Positions 31,995-45,033 are shown, counted from the first letter of the stretch. The stretch: DNA of 64,000 nucleotides from Crotalaria pallida (GCA_037953625.1 CM075654.1:23739501-23803500), one strand, 5' to 3'. Notes: a model not told the origin generated them from the sequence alone. Numbers and translations are program-made.

Positions 31995-32172
31995 GGTACT
32001 CCGGGAGTACCAAATTGTAACCTACTTGATGACACATTCTGGGATGTGGCCAGTGTCTGGGACATGGTTTTTAAGCGTTCTGGGAACATGATGCACACTC
32101 TGGGAGTGATGCTTATTATCCAAGTATGGTTTGGCATTACGTTCTGGGAACGAATGTCAATGTTCCGGGAAC
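31995..32172 (+). repeat. F1 hairpin array (E2 5' LTR)
   Basis: Includes GGTACT-CCGGG-AGTACC (31995), CACAT-TCTGGG-ATGTG (32033), GTT-CTGGG-AAC near 32078, CACT-CTGGG-AGTG near 32096, CGTT-CTGGG-AACG near 32140, TGTT-CCGGG-AACA (32160). The first module (ATATT...) has decayed here. Confidence 0.8.
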
Positions 32173-32397
32173 ACAATGGTGTATTGGACGGACGTCCAAG
32201 ATGGACTTTTAGAGGCCTCAGTTGTGGATAGAAAATCATGCATCATGCCACGTGCAGTATAAGAGATATAATGTTGAAAATCGGTATGCTCATATGTACT
32301 TGCATTATTGTCTGTCCATGACATACTTGTGTTTTTTATTTTAGTCTTTATTTATTATGTATATGTGTATACTTACTCCCTATGCCCTGTTTAGGTG

Positions 32398-32871
32398 ATG
32401 GCCAGATACCTAGCCTGCATCGAGATACACCCTATCCCTAGTGGTATATGGACGTACGAGGAGCACCGAGCCACCTTTGAGGGGGAGGTGGAGATCACTC
32501 TCTACCACCCTAACCCTCTGGTACGGGTGCGACCTCGTCGATTTAGGATTCCTTTAGTCTATACTATGCATGTTCCACCCTTTTATACATATAGAGGACC
32601 ACCCCCGGCTCGACCTGTGCGTCGATTCCATAGTTTTCGTTTTAGAGCTGCCACTCGTTCTCATCCTTCCTCCCACAGAGTTGTCACCGAGGAGACTCCT
32701 TCTCCTGGTCCGACTGATTTTGAGAGGACTGCTTCTGCAGATCCTAGACCCAGTGGTGGGGTCTCTGCACAGTCAGGCGAGGTCGAGGAGGACCCTGTGG
32801 AGGATGAGGACGAGGAGGAGGTGCATGTTGAGCCGACTTTTTCTGCTAGAGGTGGACCCGCTGGTTCCTAG
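32398..32871 (+). CDS. LTR ORF in E2 5' LTR, 157 aa
   Basis: Intact counterpart of 15864-16337, same length, beginning MARYLACIEIHP. Differences from E1 are mostly conservative (EIHP for EIRP, ARPVRRF for ARPMRRF, DFERTAS for DYDRTAS, DEDEEEV for DESEEEV). ATG is three bases after the acceptor. The frame has stayed open in an element whose gag-pol is ruined, though time since insertion may simply be short. Function unknown. Confidence 0.6.
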   Translation: MARYLACIEIHPIPSGIWTYEEHRATFEGEVEITLYHPNPLVRVRPRRFRIPLVYTMHVPPFYTYRGPPPARPVRRFHSFRFRAATRSHPSSHRVVTEETPSPGPTDFERTASADPRPSGGVSAQSGEVEEDPVEDEDEEEVHVEPTFSARGGPAGS

Positions 32872-33517
32872 GAACCTGCATAGCATAGATGTTTTGGATC
32901 CTAGGTCCTAGGGATAGAGCTATGGAGGATCAGAGGAGCTGCTGAGGACATGGATGACCTGCTCTGGGACTTCTATTTTTGGATATTCTGATATATTGTA
33001 TATATTTTGAGAGGTCTTAGAGTGAGGTTTATTTTATACAGCTGGTTTGTATATGTTTCATCAAAACTTGCTATCTCGACTTATGTTACTTGCTACTGAT
33101 GATACTGGTGGGGTTTTATCTTGATATATATATATATATGATGTTTTTATTTACCTCAGCAGTGCCCCACAAGTATTACATTTACTTCCGCATACTCTGA
33201 TTTTGGATTCAAAAGGATTCGGCAATAAGTTTCTATTTTATATACTCGATCAAACTCACGAGACAAATAATATATTTTTAATAAGGGCCACGAAGCTGTT
33301 TCAGTATGTTAGAAAGATATTGTCTCGAGAGCCTTTTCGTAATTAAGGTATTATTAAGCCGAATACAAATTATTCGTCCAGATTAAAAGTGTTTATAATT
33401 GAGCAAGTACCAATTAAAAAGGAAAAATTTTCCAGTCCCAATTTTTGATAGAAAGTATTCTATATTTGGAAATATTTATTATTTTCAAGATATAAAACGA
33501 GGGTGTCATAACGTTGG

Positions 33518-33529
33518 TGGCATCAGAGC
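33518..33529 (+). other. E2 primer-binding site, one mismatch
   Basis: TGGCATCAGAGC against TGGTATCAGAGC in E1; a T to C change, probably after insertion. Seven bases from the LTR end, as in E1. Confidence 0.8.
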
Positions 33530-33667
33530 ATTGGTCCTGTCCCTCATGGCCCCGATGATGCAGCTAAGTATGGTATTCAATGTGATTTGAATATGTTTGA
33601 GTAAGCTATTAGTGTTTATGTTTTAAAGACCTTGTAGTGACCCAAAGCCCATAGTGCAGGTCTTTCT

Positions 33668-36600
33668 GTGGCAACTAGAAATAGAAATATTACGAACGAA
33701 ATGTTAGAACGAATTACGGCTGTGCTGGAAGGTATGCAGCAGCAACAGCAACAACAGCCACCTCAAGGGCGAGCTGGTAACCCACATGTTAGCAATGTGG
33801 CGAATCACGATGCTAAGACTCTGTCGGAATTTAGGAAGTGCAATCCACCAAGGTTTGAAGGAGGATACAAACCTGATGAGGCAAATAAGTGGTTGTACGA
33901 GATCAACAAGATTTTCAGAACTTTGGATTGTTTTGATGAGCAGAAGGTGACCTGTGTAGTTTATATGCTTCATGGGGAAGCTGAGAACTGGTGGGACCAT
34001 ATTGTTCAATTGCAGAATTTTGAAAGGAGAGCAATCAACTGGGGAGTGTTTATGGAGAAATTCCTTAATAAATACTTTCCAGAAGATTTAAGGAGAAAGA
34101 AGGAGGTAGAATTCATGCAATTGAAGCAGGGGGATATAAGTGTAGGAGAATATGCTGCCAGAGTTGAGGAGCTGATGAAATATTCTCCCTACTACTTGAA
34201 TAACCCTGATGAAAGAAGTAAATGTGTTAAGTTTGAAGGTGGACTGAGACCGGAGCTGAAATCTATTTTCAGTTACCAGAGGATTCAGAGTTTTCCTGCA
34301 CTTGTGGATATGTGCAGAATGTATGAGGATGACAAGAAGGCCGAGCTGATAGGATGTCAAGGAAAGGGGATTGGACAGAACTATGGACCATAGAGGAAGA
34401 AGAAATTTGATCATCAGAATAATGGTCCATATTCTCAGAAGAACAAGGGCAAGGGCAAAGCTGTGATGGATAACAAGAACAAGTCTCGCGATAATGCTCC
34501 TTTTTGTGAGAAGTGTAGGCGTTATCATCATGGTCAATTCTGCTGGTCCACAAGAGGATGCTTCAAGTATGGAAAGCAAGGTCATTTTGCTCGTGATTGC
34601 AGAGAGCCTACAAAAGGTGATTCTAAAGGATCTGCTAGCAAGTCAGTGGTACAAGGAAGAGTGTTTACCCTGAGTGGTAATGAAGCAACCCAAACCCCGA
34701 ATCTCGTGCAAGGTAACTTTTTGCTTAATGATCAACCTTGCAAGATTATGTTTGATTCTGGAGTTACACATTCTTTTGTTTCTCCTGAATGTGTGAATAG
34801 GTTGAATCTTGTTGTTTCCGATTCGCCTTGCTATCTTAGTATAGATACCCCTATTGGGATACCGATCTTTACGGCTAAGGTTTGCTTAGGGTGTGATGTT
34901 GAAATCTTGGGTCGTGTCTCTCAAGTAGATTTGGTTTGTCTCCCTACGTTCCAATTAGATGTGATCTTGGGTATGGATTGGTTGATGAAGAACCAAGTGA
35001 TCATCAATTGTGAGAGAAAGACAATCCAATATAGAACCCTTGAACCTGAAGGTTATATGTGCTTATTCTCTGCTACCGGGGAAGAAGAGTCGATGCCGAT
35101 AGAAGAGATTCCTGTGGTGAGGGAATTTCCGGAAGTATTTCCTGAGAAGATACCAGGATTACCTCCGAAGCGAGAAATAGAGTTTGGAATTGACTTAGTC
35201 CCTGGAGCGGGTCCCATCTCTATTGCTCCTTATAGAATGGCACCACCGGAAATGGCAGAAATGAAAAAGCAGATAGAGGAATTGCTGCAGAAGCAGATGA
35301 TCAGGCCAAGTGTTTCGCCTTGGGGAGCTCCATTATTGTTTGTAAAGAAGAAGGATGGGAGTATGAGAATGTGTGTGGACTACAGACAGTTGAATAAGGT
35401 CACTATCAAGAATAAGTACCCTTTGCCTAGGATTGATGACCTTATGGATCAAGTTAGGGGAGCTGCAGTATTTTCCAAGATTGATCTGAGATCGGGCTAT
35501 CATCAGATCAGGATAAAGGAGGAAGATATACCCAAGACTGCATTTCGATCTCGATACGGTCATTATGAGTATGTTGTGATGCCGTTCGGATTGACTAATG
35601 CACATGCCATTTTCATGGATTATATGAACCGGATCTTTAGACCATACTTGGATTTATTCGTAGTGGTGTTTATAAATGATATTCTGGTCTATTCTAAGAG
35701 TCCGGAGGAGCATGAAGAACATCTCAGGATAGTGTTAAAAGTCTTGAAGGAGAAGCAGTTATACGCCAAACTTACGAAATGTGAGTTTTGGTTGAATGAA
35801 GTGAAGTTTCTGGGGCATGTAATCTCTAAGGAAGGAATTGCGGTGGATCCAGCAAAAGTAAGTTCAGTGCTAAGCTGGGAATAGCCTAAGACTGTGACTG
35901 AGGTGAGAAGTTTCTTAGGGCTAGCTGGATACTATCGTAGGTTTATTGAAGGATTTTCCAAGATTGCATTGCCTTTGACCAAGTTGACTCGGAAAGATCA
36001 ACCGTTCGTGTGGGACGACAGGTGTGAAGTTAGTTTCCAAGAGTTGAAGGAAAGGTTAACATCGTCTCCTGTGTTAATCTTACTTGATCCTCACAAGAGT
36101 TTTGAAATGTACTGTGATGCATCTAAGCAAGGACTTGGGTGTGTGTTGATGCAAGAAGGAAGAGTAGTGGCTTATGCATCACGGCAGTTGAAGAATCATG
36201 AGGTGAATTACCCAACACACGATTTGGAATTGGCTGCAATCGTGTTTTCCCTAAAGATATGGAGACATCATCTCTATGGCACTGCTTTCCAAGTATTTAG
36301 TGACCATAAGAGTTTGAAATATCTGTTTGACCAAAAAGAGTTGAACATGAGGCAGAGAAGGTGGATGGAGTTTTTGAAGGATTATGACTTTAAACTCCAT
36401 TATCATCCGGGTAAAGCAAATGTGATTGCAGATGCTTTGAGTCGGAAAGCAATCCACATAACTGCAATGATGGTAAAGGAAGCAGAGTTGATTGAGGAAT
36501 TTAGAGACTTGAGCTTGTTGACGCAAGTGGAGCTATCAAGTATCAAGTTAGGAATGTTGCAAATTACAAACGAGTTTTTGGAAAGAATTCAGGAGTTGCA

Positions 36601-38008
36601 ACAAGTAGATGAGGAGTTGATTGAAAAGATGAGATTGGGTTTAGAAGGGAAGGAACCTGATTTCAAGATTGGGATGGATGGAATCCTTCGTTTCAAAACA
36701 AGGATTTGTATACCAAGAGATCAGGAGATTAGAAGACTGATTCTTGATGAAGCACATAAGAGTCGGATGAGTATGCATCCTGGATCAACCAAAATGTATC
36801 AGGATCTGAAGAAAATGTTTTGGTGGTCTGGTTTGAAAAAGGATGTTGCGGAGTATGTGGCTTCACGCTTGATTTGTCAAAAAGCTAAGGTAGAACACCA
36901 GAAACCGGGAGGACAGTTACAAACTTTAAGTATCCCTCAATGGAAGTGGGATAGCATCTCGATGGATTTTGTATCTGGTTTGCCAAGGACAGCAACAAAT
37001 CATGAAGCAATCTGGGTGATTGTGGATAGGTTGACTAAGTCGGCGCATTTTATTCCGATAAATGTGCGCTATCCTTTGAATAAGCTTACCCAGATCTATA
37101 TTAAGGAGGTAGTTCGTCTTCACGGAGTGCCTTCGAGTATTGTGTCGGATAGAGATCCCAGATTTTCTTCGCAGTTCTGGAAGAGTCTGCATAATGCTAT
37201 AGGAACAAGGTTAAAATTGAGTTCTGCGTATCATCCACAAACGGATGGTCAGACGGAGAGAACGATTCAGTCTTTGGAAGATGTGTTAAGGGCTTGTGCA
37301 CTTGAAGAGCAAGGAAGTTGGGATCAAGTGTTACCCCTTGCAGAATTCACATACAACAACAGCTACCATGCAAGCATCGAAATGGCACCGTTTGAGGCTT
37401 TGTATGGAAGGAAGTGTCAAACCCCGCTATGCTGGTTTCAAGTGGGGGAGAATTTAGTGGTTGGATCGGAAATTGTGCAGCAGACAACTGAGAAGATCAA
37501 GATGGTTCAGGCAAAGATGAAAGCGGCTCAAAGTCGGCAGAAGAGTTATGCTGACAAGAGAAGGAAACCAATAGAGTTTTCGGAGGGCGACCATGTGTTT
37601 CTTCAGATAGTTCCGATGAAAGGAATCAGTAGAGCCTTGAGAACCCGAAAGCTTTCACCTAAGTGTATAGGTCCATACCAAATCCTTAAAAGAGTGGGTC
37701 CCGTTGCTTATCAACTAGCTTTACCACCCTCTCTATCCAATTTGCACAATGTCTTTCATGTTTCTCAATTGAAGAAGTATGTGCATGACCCATCGGTTAT
37801 TTTGGAAATCCAACCTGATGATCTAGCTTTGAAGGAGAACCTTACCTTTGAAGTCAGACCGGTCCGGATAGAAGATCGTGAAGTTAAGCAGCTCAGGGGA
37901 AAGGAGATACCTTTAGTCAAGGTTATATGGGAAAATGCTGACGTGTCTGAAGCTACATGGGAATTAGAGGAGAAGATGCGTCAAGATTATCCGGAGTTGT
38001 TCATGTAA
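33668..38008 (+). pseudogene. gag-pol: E2 gag-pol polyprotein, inactive
   Basis: One frame of 1447 codons with no frameshift but two TAG stops, at codon 242 (34391) and codon 739 (35882). The first codon is GTG where E1 has ATG. Domain order as in E1. Damage: the second zinc knuckle has Tyr instead of its second Cys (codon 301); the protease motif reads DSGV (363); the reverse transcriptase box is FIND, so the first catalytic Asp is Asn (codon 670); the integrase HHCC finger has Arg for the first Cys (codon 1067). Integrase Asp/Asp/Glu and the C-terminal chromodomain remain readable. A Gln/Pro-rich stretch (a run of Gln) is seen near residue 25-35. Confidence 0.93.
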
Positions 38009-38036
38009 CCTAGAATTTCGGGACGAAATTCCTTTT

Positions 38037-38050
38037 AAGTGGGGGAGTAG
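38037..38050 (+). other. E2 polypurine tract
   Basis: AAGTGGGGGAGTAG immediately before the 3' LTR, identical to E1. Confidence 0.85.
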
Positions 38051-38317
38051 TGTAACACCCCTAATTTTCGTCTTCCGGATAATAAGGAAATTAATAATAA
38101 AGTTTTATTATTAATTTATATAAATTTTCCCAGTTTATATTTTGTATTTAATTAGCCTGAAATATAAAAATAAGTGGAAATATTTTTATATGGCAAGTAA
38201 ATGCAAAAATATAGATATTGCATTTTAGTCCTTGGTTTAGGACCTAAATGTAATATTGAAAAAGGTTCTTGGAGGGAAAGATTTAAAAAGTATTAATTTT
38301 TAAATTTTGTACTGACC

Positions 38318-39815
38318 TAACCGGTTAGTAATGCCCTGTAACCGGTTAGACGATGAACCCAGAAACTGGGTTAGTGCGTTTTGATGAGTAATCACTTGAT
38401 TAATCCCTGGAATCGCCACGAAATCAGCCTAAACTCAGTGGAGAACATGCGTCGGCGTGCATGGCAAGGAAATCCCTCTATTTAAGCCAGTGTTGTTGAC
38501 GAATTTAGGGTTGATTTGCTGAGATTGAGTGTGGAGGCTCTGTTTAGGGTTCCTGAATTCGTTGCTGAAATTCTTCATCGTCTTTGAGAGTAAGGCTGAG
38601 AGTCATACACCGTTGCACAGCTTACATCTTGAGCTTTGTAAAGATACCAAGTTTGAGAGTTGAGGTTGAGTGTGGAAGGAGTACGAAGCTTGTCAAGTTC
38701 AGTTCCAAGTTCTGCAAAACCTGAGAAACTGATTTCTGGAGCTTGCTTTGAAGCTCGATTTTGGTAAGTACAGACAACTCTTAAGTCTCAAATCACTCCT
38801 ATCTCTTAGTGCATGTTACCTAAGTTGAATTCTAATTGTTTTCCCCAATTTCTTTGGTCAATTTCTATGTCAAATTCTCTGGTGTTTGAACCCTGTTGAT
38901 GGAAATCGTGGCTGAGAGCAGAACATAGGATTTGTGGGGAGATTGTGGATTTTCTTCAAGTTTCAGTGTTAATCTTCATCAAACACAACTTTTAGGTATG
39001 GGAGAAGTTTACCTTATACTAGATTTAGACTAAAATCAAGTGATTTAGGATTTGAGTCAACAAAGACTCAAAAGGGCATTATGTGTTTAAGACAAATAGG
39101 CTTGGAGGCCAAATTCTAGCTCAATTCTGTTTTGAGCAACTTTGTGTTGATGCATGCAAGTGATTTTGATGCTTGAATCATAATCTAAATGTTTATTGTT
39201 AGTTTTCTGGTATTGAATTGTGTTTATATGGGTTTTTATGCAATTTGATACATTAAACTTAATGCATGCAAGTTAAATGTGTTTCTGTGGTTAAACATAT
39301 TTGTTTTAAGGTATATGAACTCTTTTGAGTGTTGAAATTGGTTAGATTTGAGTAATGAAAAGAATGGTTTGTAAAATCTCATGTTTCAGTGTGCAGACTG
39401 CATAATCTAACCGGTTATTCGATATTTGTAACCGGTTAGATACTGTAAAATTTCAAAGAAAATGAATTTCTGAAATTAGTCCTGTGGTCTTATCAATTTT
39501 ACTCAAATTTAGACCTTAATTTCACTGGAACTCAATATGAAAATAAGCTGATAATACTGTTATGGTTCAGATTGAAATTGAGAGTTAATACCTTAGTGTA
39601 ATGAGATAATTTCAAGAGGAAATTGTGCTCAATTGAAATTGGAATGTGATTTAGACTTTTGAATGATGAAAATAGTGGTTTTGAGGTATAAAACAATGTT
39701 GAAACTTGTTTATGGATTGGGTAGAGAATTCAAGAAAAAGGGTTTTCTGAATTTCAATGGTAAACCAGTTCAGGTCTGTAATTCTAACCGGTTAGCCTTA
39801 GAATGTAACCAGTTA
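38318..39815. repeat. Three TAACCGGTTA pairs in E2 3' LTR
   Basis: All three pairs keep exactly 21 bp (38318/38339, 39408/39429, 39785/39806). Only the last copy has one mismatch (TAACCAGTTA), although linkers and flanks differ from E1. Confidence 0.8.
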
Positions 39816-40520
39816 GTACCTGAAACTGAAAAATAAAAGCTAAGTCTTTTAAGTGAAAATGAATACCATTGGTTAAGTTTTTCCCAATCCAAGTCTAATG
39901 GCATGTTTTTGAGGTAATTCAAGAGTGAATTTTTGTGCCAAGGATTATACCTCAAATTTATCAATCAAAAGGGAAATTGAAATATTTCTAAATCACAGTA
40001 ATTAAGTAAAGATAAAACCAACCTTAATAATTGTGCATTCATGCATAGATAATGGAAGATTGGTTGGTAGGAACGTTTATCATATTCTGGGAATATGAGG
40101 AGGGTACTCCGGGAGTACCAAATTGTAACCTACTTGATGACACATTCTGGGAATGTGGCCAGTGTCTGGGACATGGTTTTTATGCGTTCTGGGAACGTAT
40201 GCGTTCTGGGAACGTGATGCACACTCTGGGAGTGATGCTTATTATCCAAGTATGGTTTGGCATTACGTTCTGGGAACGAATGTTAGTGTCCCAGGAACAC
40301 AATGGTGTACTGGATGGACGTCCAAGATGGACTTTTAGAGGCATCGGTTGTGGATAGAAAATCATGCATCATGCCACGTGCATTATAAGAGATATAATGT
40401 TGAAAATCGGTATGCTCATATGTACTTGCATTATTGTCTGTCCATGACATACTTGTGTTTTTTATTTTAGTCTTTATTGATTATGTATATGTGTATACTT
40501 ACTCCCTATGCCCTGTTTAG
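38764..40520 (+). other. Putative LTR intron of E2 3' LTR
   Basis: Strong donor TTTTG|GTAAGTA and acceptor CCCTGTTTAG|GTGATG, 1757 nt. This is the best donor among the F1 copies. Confidence 0.55.
40082..40301 (+). repeat. F1 CYGGG hairpin array (E2 3' LTR), best preserved
   Basis: ATATT-CTGGG-AATAT (40082), GGTACT-CCGGG-AGTACC, CACATT-CTGGG-AATGTG (near 40142), TGT-CTGGG-ACA, CGTT-CTGGG-AACG twice, CACT-CTGGG-AGTG, CGTT-CTGGG-AACG near 40266, and a degenerate TGTCCCAGGAACA at the end. At least six different stems surround one constant loop. Confidence 0.88.
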
Positions 40521-40523
40521 GTG

Positions 40524-40985
40524 ATGGCCAGATACCTAGCCTTCATCGAGATACACCCCATCCCTAGTGGTATCTTGACGTACGAGGAGCACCGAGCCAC
40601 CTTTGAGGGGGAGGTGGAGATCACTCTCTACCACCCTAACCCTCTGGTACGGGTGCGACCTCGTCGATTTAGGATTCCTTTAGTCTATACTATGCATGTT
40701 CCACCCTTTTATACATATAGAGGACCACCCCCGGCTCGACCTGTGCGTCGATTCCATAGTTTTCGTTTTAGAGCTGCCACGCGTTCTCATCCTTCCTCCC
40801 ACAGAGTTGTCACCGAGGAGACTCCTTCTCCTGGTCCGACTGATTTTGAGAGGACTGCTTCTGCAGATCCTAGACCCAGTGGTGGGGTCTCTGCACAGTC
40901 AGGCAAGGTCGAGGAGGAACCTGTGGAGGAGGAGGTGCATGTCGAGCCGATTGTTTCTGCTAGAGGTGGACCCGCTGGTTCCTAG
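40524..40985 (+). CDS. LTR ORF in E2 3' LTR, 153 aa
   Basis: Same protein as 32398-32871 but with an in-frame deletion of four codons in the acidic tail and a few substitutions (LAFIE for LACIE, SGILTY for SGIWTY). Length change is confined to the low-complexity tail. Still open from ATG to stop. Function unknown. Confidence 0.55.
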   Translation: MARYLAFIEIHPIPSGILTYEEHRATFEGEVEITLYHPNPLVRVRPRRFRIPLVYTMHVPPFYTYRGPPPARPVRRFHSFRFRAATRSHPSSHRVVTEETPSPGPTDFERTASADPRPSGGVSAQSGKVEEEPVEEEVHVEPIVSARGGPAGS

Positions 40986-42664
40986 GAACCTGCATAGCAT
41001 AGATGTTTTGGATCCTAGGTCCTAGGGATAGAGCTGTGGAGGATCAAAGGAGTTGCTGAGGACAGGGATGACCTGCTCTGGGACTTCTATTTTTGGATAT
41101 TGTGATATATTGTATATATTTTGAGAGGTCTTAGAGTGAGGTTTATTTTATACAGCTGGTTTGTATATGTTTCATCAAAACTTGCTATCTCGACTTATGT
41201 TACTTGCTACTGATGATACTGGTGGGGTTTTATCTTGATATATATATATATATGATGTTTTTATTTACCTCAACAGTGCCCCACAAGTATTACTTTTACT
41301 TCTGCATACTCTGATTTTGGATTCAAAAGGATTCGGCAATAAGTTTCTATTTTATATACTCGATCAAACTCACGAGACAAATAATATATTTTTAATAAGG
41401 GCCACAAAGCTGTTTCAGTATGTTAGAAAGATATTGCCTCGAGAGCCTTTTCGTAATTAAGGTATTATTAAGCCGAATACAAATTATTCGTCCAGATTAA
41501 AAGTGTTTATAATTGAGCAAGTACCAATTAAAAAGGAAAAATTTTCCAGTCCCAATTTTTGATAGCAAGTATTCTATATTTGTAAATATTTATTATTTTC
41601 AAGATATAAAACGAGGGTGTCACAGGCTTGAAGTCATCTTTGTAAAACATTTCTTGTTCAACAACATTTCCATTATCAAATAAATCATTCATGTCCCACA
41701 TCACACGTCAAGTTGCAAATCGAGATGTCACCAACATCGCGCTTTGAAACCCAATTTATCATAATCATCAAAATATTATTTCAGATATCAAGCCGAAAAA
41801 ATTATTATCATTACGGGGTTACATGATATCCGAATAAAGTTATCAGAGTCTACCTGAACCAGATTACCGCCCCACTCCAAAACATGATAAACGCTGAAGA
41901 GAACGGATGGCCCTCATCCTTAAAAGTTGCAGCTGGCGCCTCCTCTGAAAATGATCCTTCCCCATGCGTAGGTCCACCATCTAGTTGGTCGACAAAAGAC
42001 CGAGAGAAATTTACAGCAAAGAAATAGAGCGAGTCAGCTCTTCCAGGCGGAAAGCCGACAGTGTGGAATTACAGCAGACAATATATCAAGATATAACAAA
42101 TAAATAACAACACACATCAACTACGAGTGTATATCATTATTACTTCCATTATTATCATTTGTCATTCCCATCATTATAACTTATCATTTCCATGGATATC
42201 CTAACATCTCTTCCAAATCATTTCCTCAACCAATATTCCACCTCGATTCCGTGCCCAAAGGCTCCCTTAGTGCCACAACGCTTTCACGATTCTTTTATCA
42301 TTATTAATCAATTATCATATCATATTACTAAACTTTCCTTATTAAGTCTTATTGAAGCGCATTCATCGATGACCGGGAAATTTAGAGAAAGTCATCGAGG
42401 AGTTAGTTAGCACACATACATCTCCTCCAATCCATCCGAAACCTAATCGGAAGCAAACGGGACGTACAGGAACCTTAACCCACACAGGTCGAACAGTCGA
42501 GAAAATCAACAGCACATAAATATGTTTGTCAAGGCCACAACCGTACGGGTCGGCCATCCTGACAATTAATATTTTACGTGATACCGCAAGGGCCCAACAA
42601 CCAATCGACTGCTCGCCTCATTCAGGTTCCCTCTCAGCGTTTCGAAATTGATCAAGGGGGCGAC

Positions 42665-42757
42665 AGTACTTTTCTAGTCTCGAGTGCAGAACGTGCTACG
42701 ATCCCTTGGGTCTTAAGGCCCGATCACTTATAGACTAGTTCTACCTAGAAAAGCACT
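42665..42757 (-). repeat. F7 long inverted repeat
   Basis: Plus-strand arms AGTACTTTTCTAG (42665-42677) and CTAGAAAAGCACT (42745-42757). On the minus (element) strand the single odd position is a G-U pair. Inner arms GCAGAAC and GTTCTAC pair next to it. Counterpart of 22090-22191 with different stem bases. Confidence 0.7.
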
Positions 42758-45033
42758 CTAGGTTACTTGACGTTTCACCGTCATCACCCTCCCCTATCAC
42801 AATCACTCACCTGAGTATCTGCAGATAAACAGGGTATCTTCCTCTCCACTACTTCACGCTCAACTCGCCGCATTTTTTTTTACGTCTTTTAATGTCTTAT
42901 TAAGATTTTATCAATCCTAAGGTTCGGCGAGTCACCCTTGTACATCCCTTCGGTGATCCTCGACCTCTAATTATTCATCTTTCACATTAATCTTTTTGAA
43001 TGATACTTTACTTATCACATCAGGGCTTGGACACACATGCATACTGCACACGTGGCCAGCAGAAACTCAACCTGAGAGCATAAATCCAACTGGGAGCACG
43101 TCAGGGAGGTTTATCATAATATGCTTTTCGTATCCAAAGCAACTCATTCTTTCCAATTACATTCTCTGTACAAGTCCACTTTACTTTCATTACTTCTAAA
43201 AATTCCCAGTCTTTTCATCAAGTACTTTTAACATTTTTACCTCACTTTCATCAACATCATCATTTTACTTTAACATTTAACGCATGGAAAATATCTCACA
43301 TAGCATGATTACTTTCAATCTTAGATCAAAGTTCAATAGGCATAGAGCAGCACATCATAACATCTCATCATCATGAATAAATAGCATCATGTCATAATAT
43401 TCTAACAGAGCCTTTTCGGGTGCGGTCCTCCGACACACGTCCACAATCGACCTCTTCTACACCCTTAAGACAGACATTATATATATATATAGTAATATCA
43501 CATTTTGAATCAAGCATCAAGTTCATTATTAAAATCATCAATTGAAAACCCATATTAAAGTCCTTCGGGTACAATCAAACACAATTCTTTTTCTCGCTTT
43601 TATTTCAAAGTAACACTATGACTTAAACATGTCAAAACACTTTGAAAACAATTAAAAAATACAATTTAAACAAAGTAGTTAGTTGTTGTTCTGTCTTGGA
43701 CAACTACTTATTTGAACCCGAAAACACCGAAAAACTTACTTTTTCAATCCAACTCTTTCTCAAATCAAATTCCACTTTAAATTAAACTTTAAATCAATCA
43801 AATTCATTTTTAGAATTGAAAAACAAATCAATTGAATTCTGGACAGAAAAGGATTAAGTTCTTAAATCGCTTTTTAATAAATCCAAAAACACCATAAAAT
43901 TGCATTTTTATTCATATAGCATTCCGGCATAAAATCTTCACTTAAACACTTTATTTTTAAAACTTTAACACCAAAATCAAAGCTTGGGCAACCACTAAAC
44001 ATACCCACTATTTTCTCTTAAATCAAACCAAACCAACTTAAAATCAATCATGGTTCAAAAGCTATTTACGTAATGAAAATACTTTTTAATTGTTACTTAA
44101 AACATATGAATGACAAGCAATACTTTCGCTAATCAAATCACACAATTATACAATCAACAACTCATGTTTATTTATTCATTCAATTAAATTAAGCAAGTGA
44201 GCACATAAACAATCATTCATCAAACAACACTTAGGATAAAATCAACTTGGTCTTAAGCATACACTTAACCGAAAAAGAAGCAGTAAACAACTAGCCCTTT
44301 CAATTTTATTTTCACATAATCCTAACTCATTCCGGATGACACTGAGCATTTAACAAAATAATTTCCTTTCCCCATCACCTTGTTATGGTCGAATCATACA
44401 TCAAAGCAAACCCAATATCCATTAATTTTCTAACACTTCCTAAAAGCATTAAATCAAACATTTCATAACCAACTTCAACATGCAACAATTAGAACAACTG
44501 AATCTAACCTTCTCATTTATTAAAAACCAAACCATATAGACTAATGAAATCAAGACAAGGTTAATTTCTTAACTCTTCCTTCAAGGAACCGAATCATGCA
44601 TTATGTTTAGCAAATAATCCTAACTCTATCTTACATACCTTAATCAACTTAAAACAAATCATGTTAACAAATATGCAAGTTAAAACAAACAAATTCCCAT
44701 AGCCACATATTCGTCTAAGCAAGAACAAAACAAGAAAATAAATCAATTAAGGCACACAAGTTCTTGATTCTTTAACCAATTTTAGTCATATTCTTTCTTA
44801 TTCATGCAAGCTCACTTTATAAAAATAGAGATCAATTTTCTATACTCATTCAATCATGCTCAAACATCACAATCAACATGTTAGATTCAGACGAGCTGTA
44901 GAAAAATGCACCAAGCATCAAATACTTCCAAAAAGTATCAAGTATAACACTAGATCAAATACGGAGAAAACGTGGAGGATCAAATCCAAAACTGTATCAA
45001 ATCAAGCAGTTTCACTTTCAAACTTTGCAGAAC

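Larger units (their letters stand above)
31831..33510 (+). repeat. E2 5' LTR, distal part
   Basis: Matches 39938-41624 of the E2 3' LTR closely. Ends GTGTCATA rather than GTGTCACA, a C to T change at the LTR terminus. Contains hairpin array 31995-32172, acceptor CCCTGTTTAG before 32395, LTR ORF and a short TA tract near 33125. Confidence 0.9.
31831..41624 (+). mobile_element. E2: Ty3/gypsy chromovirus (F1), 5' end outside window
   Basis: Same family as E1. Visible parts: distal 1.68 kb of the 5' LTR (31831-33510), PBS-like site, gag-pol 33668-38008, PPT 38037-38050, complete 3' LTR 38051-41624. The proximal 5' LTR must lie left of H, outside the window. The right TSD copy would be GGCTT (41625-41629). 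E2 is older than E1 by nesting and is clearly inactive: start codon GTG, two TAG stops, and loss of key residues. Confidence 0.92.
38051..41624 (+). repeat. E2 3' LTR (F1), 3.57 kb
   Basis: Complete F1 LTR, TGTAACACCCC to GTGTCACA. Palindrome pairs at 38318/38339, 39408/39429 and 39785/39806 (last copy TAACCAGTTA), TATTTAA at 38479, putative intron 38764-40520, hairpin array 40082-40301, LTR ORF 40524-40985, TA tract near 41237. Confidence 0.95.
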
